Shown: positions 41,308 through 53,192 of the stretch, one piece after another | Position numbering within the stretch: position 1 is the first letter of the stretch | Layout of the letters: every line of letters starts with the position of its first letter | Assembly: GCF_001649575.2 (NCBI RefSeq) | Contig: NC_051439.1 | Span: 15,220,512-15,284,511 of the forward strand | From: Kryptolebias marmoratus | Taxonomy: Eukaryota > Chordata > Actinopteri > Cyprinodontiformes > Rivulidae | Direction: 5' to 3' | DNA: 64,000 nucleotides | The notes under the pieces: generated by a model | What the model was told of the DNA's origin: nothing | The model's database searches: none | Seen by the model: only the letters and a program-made list of their open reading frames with translations | Program-made: the position numbers and the translations under genes

Positions 41308-43455
41308 ATGGCAGAAGGAGGAGACGTGGACTGGGAGCTCAGCAAAGAAAACATCCAGCCACTGAGGCGGGGCAGAGCTATATCTGCTTTACATCAGGCC
41401 CTCAGTCAGCAGCAAGATGGACCCAACTCTGCAATCAACCAACAGAGACAGTAGGGATGATCTGTTCAACCTTACATATAAATAAAACCTTTTATTTATA
41501 CAGCTTTTATACCATTAACACAGGCTTTGTGTCTCTTTGTTTCTTCAGAGCCTTTGAGTCTGAACTTCGGATGTACGATGGAGACGATCCACTCTGTGTT
41601 TGGGATCGGTCAGTAAAACATCTAAAAATAGTGTATTTTCGTGCATCGCTCTTTAAATCTCGCTAATCTAGAAACGGTTCTGTATTTACAGATATATTAA
41701 GTGGACAGAGCAAACCTTCCCTCAGGGAGGGAAAGAAAGCAACCTCACCACATTGTTGGAGCGGGCTGTGACCAGATTCTCAGAGGAAAAAAATTATCAC
41801 AATGATCCTCGCTATGTTGACTTCTGGATTAAATTTGTACGTGTTCTAGTTTAACCTTTAGACGGATTTTGTTATCCTTAAAACAAATGAAGCGGTGCTA
41901 ACTTTTACTATGTGTTTGTGTTGTGTGTCACCAGGCAGAGAACTGCGCAGAGCCCCTGGATATTTACAGGTACATGCAAGCTCAAGGAATCGGTGTGACG
42001 CAGGCGTCCTTCTACATTGCCTGGTCTGAAGAGCATGAGAATCAGGGCAATTTCCGAAAAGCAGACCTCGTCTTTCAAGAGGGGTTCAAGAAGTGTGCTG
42101 AGCCACATGATAGGCTCCTCCAGTTTCACAAGTATGAATCCATTTAGTGTAATTTGCTCTCAGTTTGTTTAACTATGTCAAGTCACAATAATCTGAATTG
42201 TTCATAGGGCTTTGCAGGCTCGTGTTTCCCGTCAGGCATTGTTAAACATGGAGAAGGACAGTAGTGATGAAGAGTCAAAACAACCTGAGAGGGTTTCTTT
42301 AGCTGCCCTCAAACATAGAGGGAAGAAAAGGGCCATCGCTCCTGTCATCAGAACTGGGTCAGCAATCAAAGGTAAATCTGCTGTGAAACGCTTTGCTGGC
42401 ATTACCAGTACTGCAACACTTACTTTCACTGTTTCTTATTTATTGTTGGGCTTGTTGACAGGTCTTTCTGGAGGCCTGCAGTCAAACAGTGCCCCTGTTC
42501 TCAGCAATGTTTCAAACAGTCGGCTGGTGATTTTTGATGAGAACAAAACTGAAGATGCCGGTCCGTCCGAGCCCAAGTTGGAATCTTGGGCTGTTCCTCC
42601 CACATCAAGGGCAAAAGAGAATGAACCAAAGCCTGAAAAATGGTGTGACATTAAGGTATGAAGGGACCCAACCTTTGTTTATTTATGTAGCTATGTGTAT
42701 AGCAGGCCATTTAGAATAGCTAATTTTTCTTATTATTAAATTTAAATGTCACAGATGCCTCAGAAAACCAAATATGGACATACCATTATGGCTCCGCCAC
42801 CTGCAAAACCCACCTTTCAACCATTTGTTGAGGAGTCGGACCAGCCCCCAACCATGTGAGTAACAGCTTTTGTTATTTATGACAAAAACACAATAAATAT
42901 GCTTTTGATAGGAAGGCTGAGATGCTTTAAATGATGTAAAACAAAAAATAAGGTCTGTGGATGCCTTACAGCAAGTATTATTAACATTCGAGAAAACTAG
43001 AAGTAAAACTAAATTTTCCAGCTTTATCAGCATTTTTTCAGGGACTTTTCACTCTGAAGTTAACAGTTTTGACAGTTATTTCCATAATTTACATCACAAT
43101 CATTAATTTGTTTTATTCTTTTCATTTCGTGAATCACTGAAAGGTAAACGTGAACTTGTGTTCCTTCTTCAGGACACCGTGTAAAATCAACCCGGCAGTG
43201 AACATGGTTTTGTCGGCGCGTAAGCCGAGCAAAGAAGAGACGCCTCTGAAGAGGCTGCAGGACCAACAGCAGCAGCACAAGGAGGCCAAAGCAGGAAAAC
43301 TTCAGGAGCAGAGCATGTACTGTAAGGAGCTGCTGCTCAGCGGCGCCACCGAATTCTGCTTCGAGGAACTGCGCGCTGAACGCTACTTCAAAAAGATGGT
43401 ACAGGAGTCGCAGGAAGCCGGAACGGCAGAAAAACAATCTAACGGATGCTTTTAA
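41308..43455 (+). CDS. bub1b: Mitotic checkpoint protein BubR1, short Mad3-like form
   Basis: Spindle-assembly-checkpoint protein; in the mitotic checkpoint complex it blocks APC/C-Cdc20. Eight phase-consistent coding exons: 41308-41450, 41549-41608, 41692-41836, 41935-42131, 42208-42371, 42462-42655, 42755-42855, 43173-43455; 428 aa. Order: KEN1 (13-15, in ELSKENIQPLRRGR, near-identical to human BUB1B); TPR-type Mad3/BUB1 homology domain (about 47-200; GDDPLCVWDRYIKWTEQTFP, GIGVTQASFYIAWSEEHE); ABBA-like LVIFDEN (258-264); KEN2 (288-290, RAKENEP); ABBA-like FQPFVEE (322-328); GLEBS Bub3-binding motif (about 335-372, TPCKINPAVN); then a human-like YCKE...EFCFEELRAE segment and a stop. Human BUB1B has about 1050 aa; the KARD and pseudokinase parts are missing and no such exons follow before pak6. 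Best seen as a real gene, not a fragment. Confidence 0.9.
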
Positions 43456-43982
43456 GGAGAAAAAAAAAGGTTTTTAACCTTCATTTTGACAGGACTTCTC
43501 TTACAAGTATCATGTCACGACTGTTCATGTATAGTTTGTTGTCCAGCTGTAAATGTTGCTTTTGTAGAGAAGACAAACTGAGAAAAACTCAAATTTAGGA
43601 CGTATTCTAAAGGTTTCATTAAAAATCTGCACAATGTAACAAAATTTCTTAAATTTCCAAAGCACAGAAGAATTAACAACCACACTTCCAACACGTCAGC
43701 ACCAATGTGTTTGTAGCAGCCCAGACAAACAAGATCGGGATAAAACGGACTTCTGCTTAGTTTGTTCTTAATTTCACTATTTGTCACTTTGTCTTCGTGT
43801 TTTTCTCTATTGTGCTGTTCTTTAGAATAGTATTTTTATGTGTGAAGCTTTTTCAAAGTTTTTTTCTTATCTGATTTTTTTTTTTTAACTCTTGAGTCAG
43901 ATTTAGGCTCACTGAAGCACTTCGTGGTTTCATGTCTCAGTTTGAGAACAGACTCCTTCTGAACCAAACTCTGCTTATAGCT

Positions 43983-43988
43983 AATAAA
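43983..43988 (+). terminator. bub1b: bub1b poly(A) signal
   Basis: AATAAA (in CTAATAAATTTG) 528 bases after the bub1b stop codon. It supports the short reading frame being the natural 3' end of the transcript. Confidence 0.65.
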
Positions 43989-44009
43989 TTTGTTCAATCA
44001 TGTGACTGA

Positions 44010-46260
44010 AGTCTTTGGAAACGGGTGTTTTTAGAACGCCGGGGGGGGGGTTGTAGTGACCAAAGATTTACATTTTAGTTTGCTAATATTTAATATATCC
44101 AGGATTCCAGGATTTGCTTGATTTCATTAAATTTTAGCCGAAACAAGTTTAACATGCAGCTCAGTTGTCATTACACAACACAAAACTATACAGTTTTAGA
44201 TATATACTTTGCTTATGCTACTCAGAAAGTATGCTTAAATAGGTTGTGCAAGTAAAACAGTTTACTGCAGTGAAGTGTAAATCATGGTCTTACATCCAAG
44301 GAAACAAACAGCTACAAGTTCTGGTGGTGAGTTTTTATAAAGCAGGTAACTAATATAAATGCTTCCACTATGTCTCTATCTTGTAAATATAACACTGATT
44401 TTAGGTCAGCTGTTATGATTGTAACAAAAGTTACATTTTCTGCAGTTTCGAAGGCTGAGTTGGGAAATTTTATTAAACTGTATTTCAGTGAGACCAGTTT
44501 AAGACGAGTATTGTCATTGAGTTCAGATTAAAAAGCTTTTTACCCACTGTTTATCTAAATAACTCACTGTTTCCAGAAGATTCTTGATTGAAGATGGCAG
44601 AAAAAAATGAAATGCCTCCTCATGATCAAGAGTAGGTTTGGTTACAAAGCTTCCTCAGTATCACTTCAAATAAACTGACTAACATCGTTCTCAAAGACAG
44701 AAATGTAGGAAATTAACAGGTGTTCAAAACTGAAAAATTGAATAAAATAATCTGTTATTTGGTGAACTCTTTCATTTATACTTTAGACATTATGATTCTT
44801 TTTTTTGTTTTGGCCTAGTTGCTAATCGGTATGAGTATCTTAAGAAACCAACTCACATAATTAAATAAAACTGCATGTTAGCAGTTATATCCTCACACTT
44901 AGATCACAGCTCTGCAATCAAAAGAAATCCATAAAGCTTGCTGAGCCACGAGGTAAAACAGGGAGTAACGATCTGTGACAGATCAAAGGAAACCAGAGAA
45001 ATTGCCTTTCCTGCAAAAAATGCAGTGTGAAGCTAAAACTTAGTTGTTAAAGCTAAAAGAAGCAGAATGCTGGTTTAAATCTGAAGATGGCAAATTGCTA
45101 GCTAAAAGAAGCAAAAGGCTACCTAAAAGCTGAAGTACCAATCAGGCAGACAAAAGCTAAAAATAGCAAAAGGCTAGCTAAAAGTAGCAGAACAGCTTCC
45201 ACAAACTAAAAGCAGAACAAAAAGACAAAAATAGAGCAAGTATGCTGAAGCAGATTTCAAAGAGAACAATGTTTTTGAAGAAACTGAAGACATGTTCCTT
45301 TGGGGAAATATTTGTAAGTAAAGTTAAATATTTTGAAAAGTATTAAAGTTACAAAAACCAAAAGTCACGGCGTCCGTCTCATGATTGAGCTGAACGTTTT
45401 GATATGTGAATGGATAAAATAGCACAGAGTATCTAAAACGTGAAAATATAAAAAAAAACAGGAAAACAACAATGTGAATGCTGAATCGGCATTAACACTG
45501 TAGCTCTTTTTACTTGACTTTTCCTAAAGTGTTTGGAGAACCATCATTATTTTAGTGCGTTACAGTTCCTTCACCAGCTTGTCTCTTATCAAAATGCCAT
45601 GCGCTGCACGGATGCCCCAATTTTGACTCAGTCTTGCAGGCAGTTTCTGCATGACTTGACCCTAATACATTTTTTCTGCTTTGAGTCTCATCCTAGTTGC
45701 TGTATAAATTATTCAGGGGATGATTGTGGTAAAATAAAAAGGATTTTTTTTTTACTTGGGTTATAATCATACATGTATGTATGACTTCTGGAGAAGTGAT
45801 GTACTCTTGTCTTTTCATCCACAAGGATTTTTGGGTGACATTGGACTCAAGAGTCATTGCAATAATGGGATGAGGATTGCCCGTCATATGCATCCAAATA
45901 CAATGGCTCCTCCTGCCATCTGTCATCCCTGACCCTGTCATTTCATGGATAATGCATCTGCACACTCATGTAAAGGAGAAACAGGGACAGGGATGGAGGG
46001 TGGGGAGATAGATGAAAGGTATCCCAGGTGATGAGGTGTAGAGGAGCTCTCCTTTCCTTACTGTCACCGGAAACCAGTTTAAACACTCACACACACACAA
46101 AGTCACACAAATACACACAGCTATCAGTTCTTTTGCAAACCAATGAGGGAGTGGGAGGAGGCAGAGAAGGAGGGGAGTGATAAAGAGAGAAGGAGGTGGG
46201 AGGGTGTGTGTGTGTGGAAAGACAGTGATCTTGAGAGGGAGAGGGAGAGGAAAGGGGGGG
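44010..46260. other. Spacer between bub1b and pak6
   Basis: No exon was seen. In particular, nothing resembling the BubR1 KARD or pseudokinase exons was found. Visible content is a poly-G run at 44041-44050 and a degenerate minisatellite at 45040-45215. Confidence 0.6.
45040..45215 (+). repeat. Degenerate minisatellite (GCTAGCTAAAAGNAGCAAAAG units)
   Basis: Repeated blocks such as AGCTAAAAGAAGCAGAATGC, GCTAGCTAAAAGAAGCAAAA, GCTAAAAATAGCAAAAGGCT and AGCTAAAAGTAGCAG. The roughly 17-22-base unit is imperfect and interrupted. Confidence 0.7.
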
Positions 46261-46275
46261 ATGGATGGAAGGAGC

Positions 46276-46282
46276 TATATAG
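46276..46282 (+). promoter_or_regulatory. pak6: Candidate pak6 TATA box
   Basis: TATATAG lies between a long purine-rich GA tract and a candidate first exon. Initiation would be expected near 46305. Inference from position and motif. Confidence 0.35.
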
Positions 46283-46304
46283 GGATGTAATATTCTCTCC
46301 TCCT

Positions 46305-46667
46305 GGATGCTGCCTTTTCCTTTTCATGGCTTTGTCCTTCCTTTGTGCAGCAGTGTCCCTAGCAGCAGGCACCGGTACACGGCGCAGCACTCAGCCACAG
46401 AGCCGAGGATGAATCAACCCCAACAAAGAGCCTTTGAGATGGCAGCGTGTGCTTCTGCCTGGAGGGAGGAACGCATCAGGCTTTCCCAGGCAAGCGGCAG
46501 CCTGCAGTGTGCTCTGGCTTGAGAGCCAGCCCTCCTCATCGCTGAGACAGAGCGATGGATCTGCTGTGTGTGTGAGTGAGCAGTTGGATAATCGTGTATG
46601 TGAGGGTGTATGTGCACACTCTTGCTTCCAATCCTTCCTGGAGGAGAGAGGCTCTCCTCTTCACAAG
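46305..46667 (+). other. pak6: Candidate pak6 noncoding first exon
   Basis: Sequence downstream of the TATA-like box ends at TCACAAG followed by the donor GTAGGG (46668). No start codon here leads into a family-like protein. The next confident pak6 exon begins at 56145, so this would leave a large 5' intron. Confidence 0.4.
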
Positions 46668-48239
46668 GTAGGGAGGAATGACTGATTTCTTTATCCTTCT
46701 TTTTTTTTCTAACAATAATTGATCCCTCCAGAGCCCTGGTTACCCTCATTCCATAATGAGGAGAGTGGGGTGAAAGTGGGAGGAGGGAGAAAAGAGGGTT
46801 AACGTCATTGATGAAGAGCAAGTATGGCATCGTTAGGCATCAGCCGTGGTGGAGGAAGAAGAAGGAGAAGGAGGAGAGGAGTGGATTGCAGCACAGGCAG
46901 GAGCAGATGAGGAGGGAGAAAAGGGAACATCTGAGCAGGTTGTTTGATGTTTTCAGTGATGGACATCTCAAAAGAGGAACCCCTCACCTTCTGTTCACCC
47001 CCTCTTCCTCCAAATCCCAACATCCTCTGTCTCCTTCTGCCTCTGTTCCTGAAAATGTTGTCTTGAGAAGAACTGCACATGGCAAATACAATTTCTGCAA
47101 TTTCTGTCTTCACAGTGGACAGACACTTCCTGTTTTTATCACTGTGTGTGTTTGTGTGGAGTTCTCGAGTGAGCTTTTTTCGGTGAACCAATGCTTTTGC
47201 TGCACATTGTCACTTTAGTGGATTCTGTGGGAAAACGGAAACAATATGTTGGAAACTGACAGTGACATATGTTCGGAACATTTAGAAAACCTGTTGTACA
47301 GGAGCTTGCATAAACGTGGGAGGCAATGTTTGAACTATGTTCTGTTTGGATTTGGATTTGCACAGCACAGGGAAAAGTAGGTTTGCAAACTCTCTCTATT
47401 AGTGTCTTTATCAGATGCTAAGTGTCAAGTAGAAATCAATCTAAGGCTATAAGGTGATTTAAGGAAGTCCATGGATTTTAGTTTCAATCCAGAGCTTTAA
47501 GAGCCACAATCCACTCATTCTTTCTTTCAGAATCACAAACAATAGTAACTCTTTGGTTTGTTTATTGTAAGAATGTTTGAATTTTTATTTTTGCAGCTGC
47601 ATGTACCACCTCAAAAATAACAGAAGGGATATTCTCTGTGGCAGAGAGAAAAGGATTCATTTTTTTGTTGTTGTTGCGTTTACAATGAACTGCAGTCTGT
47701 GGATTTTGTCATGTCTGGTTGGTTATGATGAAACTTGAAGTAAAAGCTGTGTGCTCATGTCTCAGGTAACTCATTGATATGCAAGGAGGAAGAGAGGAGA
47801 AAGGGTAGAGGAGGTGACAAAGAAGGCCTGTTGCACACTCTCACAGCTGGGCATCTGCTTCACTGAGGGGGATGTGTACACTCTAACATCCTCGGATTTT
47901 TGTGGTTCCTATATTTTAACTCCAACAAATTGGAAGCACAAACTTCTACACGTTGTAGGATGCTGACAGAACAGGATGTGATACTTACATACAGGTGCTT
48001 TCTGTGTTTCCATTCAGTTTCAATTTATGTAGCTCCAATTTACAATAAAAGTCATATCAGTGCATGCTACAAAAAAAACCCCAACAAGACCAAAGCATAA
48101 ATCAAATTTAGATCCAGGTTTAAATCTAATTATAATCAATGAAATTCCTATTATAATGCAATATATCCACATATCCACACATAGAAGAGTAGAATGAGTA
48201 AAGACAGCAGATAAGAGAGGAAATGTGGTCAGTTTGTCC

Positions 48240-48960
48240 TAAAGTAGTCTAAGCCTATAACCACATAACTAGGGGATAGCTCAGGAAACCAAAGCCAACC
48301 CTAACTATAGGATTTATTAGAAACTTAAAATTGGACAGTGTCAGCCTCACAGACAGGAACTGGAAGTTGGATCCACAAGAGAGGAACCTGAGAACTGAAA
48401 GCTCTGCCTCCCATTCTACCTTTAGAAACTCTAGGAACCACAAGTAAACTTGCAGCCTGAGAAAAAGGTGCTCTGTTAGGAAAATATGGAACAATGTGAT
48501 CTTTATTATAAGACGGAGCTTGGTTGTTGAGACCTTTGTATGTTAGAAATAAGATTTTAAATTCTATTCTGAATTTGACAGGAGGCCAATGGAAAGAAGC
48601 TTAAATTGAAGAAATGTGACCTCTCCTAACTCTCATCAGAACTCTGGCAGCTGCATTTTGGATGAACTGAAGACTTTTTTAGAGGTTTTCTTTTTTAGAT
48701 ACTCTGAAAATAAGGAATTACAATACTTCAGCCTAGAATTTACAAATGCATGGAGCAACTTTTCTGCATTGTTTTAGGACAAGATGTTTCTAATTTTAGA
48801 GATATTTTGTCGTTGGAAGAAAGAGGTCCTGGTAATATTTTTAATGTGCAAGTTAAAAGGCAAAACTCACTCCAAGGTCAGTACTGGAGGCCAAGTTAAT
48901 GTTATCCAGAGTAGGTGAAAGGCTGCAAAAGTTTGTTTAAAACAATCCTCAAGAATGTTT
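48240..48960 (-). mobile_element. Decayed LINE reverse-transcriptase fragment
   Basis: Minus-strand translation in shifting frames yields pieces typical of fish non-LTR retrotransposon polymerase ends: AFVNSRL and YCNSL (near 48750), then QNAAARVL-like, then HWPPVKFRIEFKILFLTYK (near 48560) and APSYNKDHIVPYFPNRAP, then a degraded C-terminus. Several frameshifts and stops show it is dead. The matching intact family is widespread in percomorph fishes; I do not assign a name. Confidence 0.75.
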
Positions 48961-50004
48961 GAGTCAAGTTCTTGATAAGAAATGGACAGCATGTATTACC
49001 AGCTTAGCATTGCCACAGGTCACGATACATCAAGGATGAACAACAACAAAAAAAGCTCTTTGTCCAAATTAGAACTGCATGACCTGACTTCATACTTTGG
49101 GCTGAAACTGCACCCATGCTGGATGACAGAAAAGGGCAGCAGAGTTGGTGCAGACTGGTACCATGAAGGAATCTGACTACTTGGCAGGAAAACAAAAAGA
49201 CACAAATCAAAGCTTTCAAAATTTTATGTCTGTACAGTAAAAGCTTGCATTAAGTCCCAGCGCATCAATAAATTAGACCCAAGAGAGAAGAGTCGAGCTC
49301 ATACTATTGGTCCAGAGTGATCATACGATTCCATCAACACAGCATCAAAGTGTTCGAAGCACGTGTGAGAGCCAAGAGCCTCTTTAATTAAACAAAGTGT
49401 TGGTCAGTGCTGCATTTTCATACTCTTCTGGTTTTGTCCCTTAGCGTTGTAAACATACTGTGCATGGAGAAGCATCTCATCTGATTTAAATGTAAAATTT
49501 TCCACCGCGTTTTGTCAACTTCTAGAAGAAGAGTTTCATAAAAGCCTTAAAAAAGTGTTGATTGCACAATGCCCTTATGTAAAGGTGTTTGAGGTAGATA
49601 AAAGCAGCAGCTTTTACTGCCCATTTTTATGTCTATGCTCTTCACTGCAGGGAGGAACAAACTAGTTTTCTTGTCCATGTTCTCATCTAGGAGAATCAGT
49701 CCCATTATGTCAGATGACAGAATGATGCATGCACTCGGTTGATAGCACTGTATTGTCCTGAAATCCCCTTTACTGTGGCCTGTTTACCACAGAGAAACTG
49801 ATGGAGAAAAAGGGGTTACATTCTCCGAACTGCTGGGGAAGCTTTCATTGTGCCATCAGATGAGAAAAAAAACAAAACACATATGAACATTGAGGGACTA
49901 GAATTCTTTAAAAGAATGTTTATCACTCATCACCTTTCATGCTAGAAATCATCTTTTGAAAAAGGACAGTTGTTGATTGTTTTGGTCATGCCTTGAAAAT
50001 ACTA

Positions 50005-50335
50005 TTACAGGCAACGTTGTGAGATGTCCCACTCGGAGTATGTGTTGTGAATGGCTCTCAGCTACTACCACATCAAATATTAATTCTATATTTGTAAAAC
50101 TGATTGAGTTATAACAATTTTGGGAGCACATGGTTCAAGATAGCTGTGGCAGCCATCTTGAACCAGGTTGACTCCAAAAGCTAATAAGTCATAGATGTGC
50201 ATCCAATGATTACTTTCTGCAAGTTTTATGAAAGTGGTTCATGAGACATTCTGGTAACAGACAGACACACGCACACACAACAGACAAGGGCAAAAACATT
50301 ATTGTCCACCTTTCGCCTTTTTGTGGCAGTCAATA
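50005..50335 (+). repeat. Dispersed repeat, copy E
   Basis: The most complete copy. Blocks: CTACTACCACATCAAATATTA, AAACTGATTGAGTTATAACA, GCTGTGGCAGCCATCTTGAA, GATGTGCATCCAATGATTAC, TGGTTCATGAGACATTCTGG, then CAGACAGACACACGCACACA, and a closing AAAACATTATTGTCCACCTT and CGCCTTTTTGTGGCAGTCAA. It shares these blocks with copies A and C. Confidence 0.6.
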
Positions 50336-50774
50336 ATTAATTTTCCCCGACAGCTTTAAACATGCTCTGCATCCGCTCGTAATTCCCGTTCTCTCTCTCT
50401 TTTTTTTTTTTGCCACCACAGACCAGTGCACAGACTCTCCTTTCCTCCCTTCGCCCTTACTTCTCCTGTCAATATTAACACAGGAACAATCTGCACTCCT
50501 GCACACATATCTGCCCTTGAAGAGCTGACATTGTCACGGTGTCGGGCAGCAACATTGTGTTTTACTTTGTCCTTCCCATCCTCAGGCCTTCTCCTGGTCA
50601 GTCAGAACTTGAGAAGGCAACAGAAAAAAAGTTTTCTTCACAAATCTGACTTAAAGAAGTTTATTTGGTGCTTTGAGCAGCTCGCTGACAATTATGTACC
50701 ATTTAAAGATCCCTACAGTCATTAAGGGTAAACTTTAAGTGAATGTGGGTCATTCACTGAAAAGTAAATGCAGA

Positions 50775-50790
50775 ATATACATATATATAT

Positions 50791-50837
<47 letters not shown>
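50775..50837. repeat. (AT)n / (AC)n compound microsatellite
   Basis: A long alternating AT run interrupted by one short ACACACAC block. Confidence 0.95.
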
Positions 50838-50841
<4 letters not shown>

Positions 50842-53104
50842 AAATGTCAATATTCCAGATTTTCCAGATCTTCTTCATGACTTCTGCCACTAATGAACAA
50901 TGTGCTAAAAATTAGTCCAAAGCATCCATTTTACATGCCTTTGGGTGTGTTTTACATCATGTTTTTACACTTGAGTGGAATTCCAGTAGTTTTCCAGATA
51001 TATTGATAATTGATTCTGAAATACAGGTCCACGCTCAATGTAAACAAAGCTCTAGGCAGAATTTGCCACATGGGAGTTTGGGTCACATGACTGACCTACA
51101 TTAGGATGCCTGTAGTCTGTGTTAAATGTGGTACTATCAAACAAGCGTAGAATCGAGGAGATGTTTAGGTGGAAATGTAAGAGCAAATCTGCTGCTAAAT
51201 CCTACAAAAAGAGAAATATTAAGAAAGAAAACTGACGAGAATAAATATCAGGGATCTTAGGTGAAGCACCATGATAACAGAGCTCGACATTCAAGCACAC
51301 ACAACTTTATTTCAGCTAACCGGTAAGTTTACAGTTAAAATCTTTTTCTTGGAGTATTTTTTTTGTTCTGCGAGTGATCCTTCCCAACCTCAAACCATAG
51401 TGATGCACATCATTGGCGTGACAATAAACAGTTAAATGTCGAAAAGGCAATAAGCTCTCACGGGGAACTATTTCAAAAGAACCATTTTGAAGTGCGCCTA
51501 AACAAATTTGTCTCATCATATTTTTCAAAATAACGGGTCAAATAGATGCCATTTTCAAGTCTATTTCAGTTTGGATTATTTTAGAAACCTTTGGTATACT
51601 TTACTTAACAAATATGAGGGTAAAAATGTACCAATACATCTAAATTGTCAGACTTCTTGTTCCTAAAAGGCTTTTCAGCATTCGGCTGTTTCCGTAGGTA
51701 AACAAATGCATGTTGTAGTTGGCATTAGGTCACAGATTTGGCTTACAAATTTATAAGGTAAAGACACTTTAACCACTGATACGAGAAAAATATTGTGATA
51801 ATTTTGTTTCTTACAGTTTTGTTTTGTTTTCTTTTCTTTTCTTTTGAGCAGTCCCCATGACTTTGCAATAAGTACCTTTAAACGTCTGGTTTACTGGGTG
51901 CAGAAAAGGAAAGCTCATAGGCTCGGGATAAATCCTGAATGCAGTATTGTCACCACAGTATCACAAAATGTGTCAGGAAAAAAAGGCTTTTGTGAGGCTT
52001 GCAACAAGTTAAACAAATGCAGTCCATTTACCACAATTCAGTCTGGAACAAAGCACAGACCAAAGATCCCGGCAGTAATGTCCCCAGAGCAACTAGTCAG
52101 CTTAAAACACAAAACTGCACAAACAGCTGCAGTCAGATTTATAAAACAAGTGATTTTAGAGTTACAGGATGATGCCATTCCCCAACATACTCCTAGCACT
52201 TTGCCATGCATAACATGCAGCATAGGTCCACTGATATGAAATATGCATGGTGGCATCATGCTATTCCATGTCACAGAGAGCAATTTATTACATCACATGT
52301 CATCTGTTGTCCATTTGCAGTCGGTGCATCTCTCCAGAGGTGACTTCAAAGAGAAATAAGACATAGATCATAAACAATGCTATTGTCCTGTCCAGTCACG
52401 TCCAGGGCCATTTTTATGCCCTCATGAGGCGCAGGTTTGCACATTTGTGTGTGGTGCAAACCTAAAGGAAGAGTTGACCATTCAAGACCTCCCCGCTGCC
52501 CCCCTTGAGAGGCAGTCTCATTACACTCAAAGGGCAGAACGGTCATTGTAATGAAGCTTATAGAAGAGCAGCCTCTAAGCCCTCCACACTACATTACACA
52601 GTCCAAAAGCAGCAGTTAAGAACTTGATGCTATCTGTGTTGTTATGTGAGCCACTATAGCAGGATTATTCTTTTACGTGCATTTACGAAAAAATAAAAAG
52701 AGAGGATTACCTCATCTCCACCATTTCCCATCCTCACCTCACTATTTGACATGAATCCTGTACAAAATAAACATGTGTCTGCTGCTAGAGAGGAGGAGGA
52801 GGGGGGGATGATGTGTGCTAAAATTAGATCACTGAAAGACTGAACAAAATACTAATCCTGCGAGCACAGTCACCTGCACATTTGCTACATTTCTGAGCAC
52901 GAGCAAGAAAAAGGAAGTAAAAATTAGGGCAAATACGGGGGGGAAAACCATTCAACAGAACTGGGAGTGCTAACATCCAGCAAATCCAATAGCTCTCTCT
53001 TATCTCTCAATCCCCTCCCACTCAGCCACAACTCTCGCTCGGGGTGATTTGAACATGAGAGGAAGGCAAGTGTGCCCACTCCTCTTCTGTCATGTTGTCT
53101 GCAG

Positions 53105-53192
53105 GAAACATATGGAATGCCTGGTTGAATTTCTGCATGGCATGAGAGGCCAAGCTGCTCTGCCAGGTGAAGAATCTCCATCCATCGCAGGG
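53105..53192 (+). other. Possible extra 5' UTR exon of pak6
   Basis: Starts after a pyrimidine-rich acceptor (CTGTCATGTTGTCTGCAG) and ends at CATCGCAGG followed by the donor GGTAAGG. Both sites are good, but no protein family match supports it, so it could be chance. Confidence 0.25.

Noticed and set aside
43060..43437. Minus-strand frame of 125 codons across the last bub1b exon
   Set aside because: Antisense shadow of the Gln/Lys/Glu-rich GLEBS exon, giving a Leu/Val-rich artefact.
46143..47218. Several overlapping frames around the pak6 first exon
   Set aside because: They come from GA/CT-rich sequence open on both strands and resemble no protein family.
51844..52239. A 131-codon open frame in the pak6 leader intron
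   Set aside because: No recognisable domain, no splice-site pair, no conserved start context, and the surroundings are AT-rich. A translated search could reopen it.
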